A DNA stretch of 64,000 bases, taken from Desulfovibrio sp. Fe33. GTDB lineage: Bacteria; Desulfobacterota; Desulfovibrionia; Desulfovibrionales; Desulfovibrionaceae. Both the position numbers and the translations under genes were made by a program. Of the stretch, positions 63,849 to 64,000 are shown one piece after another (within the stretch, counting starts at the first letter, position 1; every line of letters starts with the position of its first letter). Under the pieces are notes generated by a model. It did no database searches and had not been told where the DNA came from. It was given only the letters and a program-made list of their open reading frames with translations. The DNA lies in NCBI RefSeq assembly GCF_028532725.1, contig NZ_JAQKGU010000009.1:104092-168091 (forward strand), given 5' to 3'.

Positions 63849-63907
63849 CCAAAAAGTTTAGGAAGGATAAGGGGATGGGGGGCCGGGGGAAGGGGAGAAG
63901 GAAAGGG
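63849..63907 (+). repeat. Dispersed repeat, second module
   Basis: CCAAAAAGTTTAGGAAGGAT and a purine-rich run match 26159-26213, again downstream of a full first module. It abuts the left end of the IS481-like element. Confidence 0.7.
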
Positions 63908-63910
63908 TAC

Positions 63911-64000
63911 AGTCCGGGTACATAGGTAACACATTAGTCCGGGAACATGGGTAACACTTTGGGCATGGAAGCCTGGAGGTGCACATGCCCTGGAAAGAGG
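63911..64000 (+). mobile_element. Left end of an IS481-like insertion sequence (partial)
   Basis: Two tandem 25-base repeats, AGTCCGGGTACATAGGTAAC... (63911-63935) and AGTCCGGGAACATGGGTAAC... (63936-63960), resemble the terminal inverted repeats of IS481 elements (TGTCCGGGTACATGGGTAAC type). A transposase start with an ideal ribosome-binding site follows. The rest of the element lies outside the window. Confidence 0.7.
63985..64000 (+). CDS. IS481-like transposase, first codons
   Basis: ATG 63985 is 5 bases after GGAGG (63975-63979) and the frame encodes MPWKE before the window ends. As I recall, transposases of this group commonly start MPWKE or close variants. Only five codons are seen. 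Confidence 0.6.

Overview
The window is a G+C-rich stretch of chromosome from a Desulfovibrio/Pseudodesulfovibrio-type sulfate reducer (Desulfovibrionaceae). The family indicators are a small periplasmic tetraheme cytochrome c3, a CobA-HemD fusion, anaerobic (early-cobalt) cobalamin genes, a siroheme-decarboxylase-like AsnC protein beside hemL, a TrmD with an extra C-terminal methyltransferase domain, and many c-di-GMP and chemotaxis proteins. The assignment rests on gene content only; there is no rRNA in the window.

Layout. 1-3.0 kb: a contiguous mlaE-F-D-C-A operon for outer-membrane lipid transport. 3.0-9.6 kb: a phosphoesterase, a periplasmic binding protein overlapping a Cache-HAMP-PAS-GGDEF-EAL protein, NhaA and a TPR protein. 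9.6-15.2 kb: cbiA, dinB, an unknown exported protein, a 57-residue orphan, fliJ and a MotE-like coiled-coil protein. 15.2-28 kb: truA, a FapA/DUF342 protein, a BPL_N-like protein, valS, cobA-hemD, a DUF1508 protein, a solute-binding protein, purN, a DEDD exonuclease, cbiF and a YjbQ protein. 28-37 kb: an outer-membrane barrel, a chemoreceptor with a cysteine-rich PAS domain, small proteins, a PilZ/HD-GYP operon, an AMMECR1 protein and an MFS protein. 37-48.6 kb: cbiET, a transaldolase-type aldolase, a 1.5-kb non-coding duplication, a gpsA-to-cbiD operon, an Ahb-like gene, hemL, cbiG and cbiH. 48.8-57.8 kb: cytochrome c3, a very acidic repeat protein, a 3 x 228 bp tandem repeat that carries the end of selO, selO, a small-molecule kinase, an aminotransferase, a DksA-like protein, a ferredoxin-type membrane protein, a K+ channel and a hemerythrin. 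58-63.7 kb: the translation cluster ffh-rpsP-khpA-rimM-trmD-rplS-rnhB. 63.7-64 kb: interspersed repeats and the left end of an IS481-like element.

Tetrapyrrole metabolism is the main theme. Precursor supply (hemL), the entry branch (cobA-hemD), a likely siroheme-to-heme branch, and seven cobalamin-branch genes (cbiA, cbiF, cbiET, cbiD, cbiG, cbiH and a cysteine-rich gene of a family often linked to cobalamin loci) lie on both strands between 9.6 and 48.6 kb, mixed with unrelated genes. c-di-GMP signalling is the second theme (GGDEF-EAL, HD-GYP, PilZ).

The most unusual parts are non-coding. (1) Two roughly 750-bp copies of an uncharacterised element at 39.4-40.9 kb share nested hairpins in which one base pair differs between copies but stays paired. 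(2) Tandem 228-bp repeats at 50.7-51.3 kb each carry the last eight codons and stop of selO. (3) A dispersed repeat family has an edge that forms the Shine-Dalgarno sequence of two genes. (4) A perfect 18-bp AT-rich palindrome lies just upstream of the hemerythrin gene.
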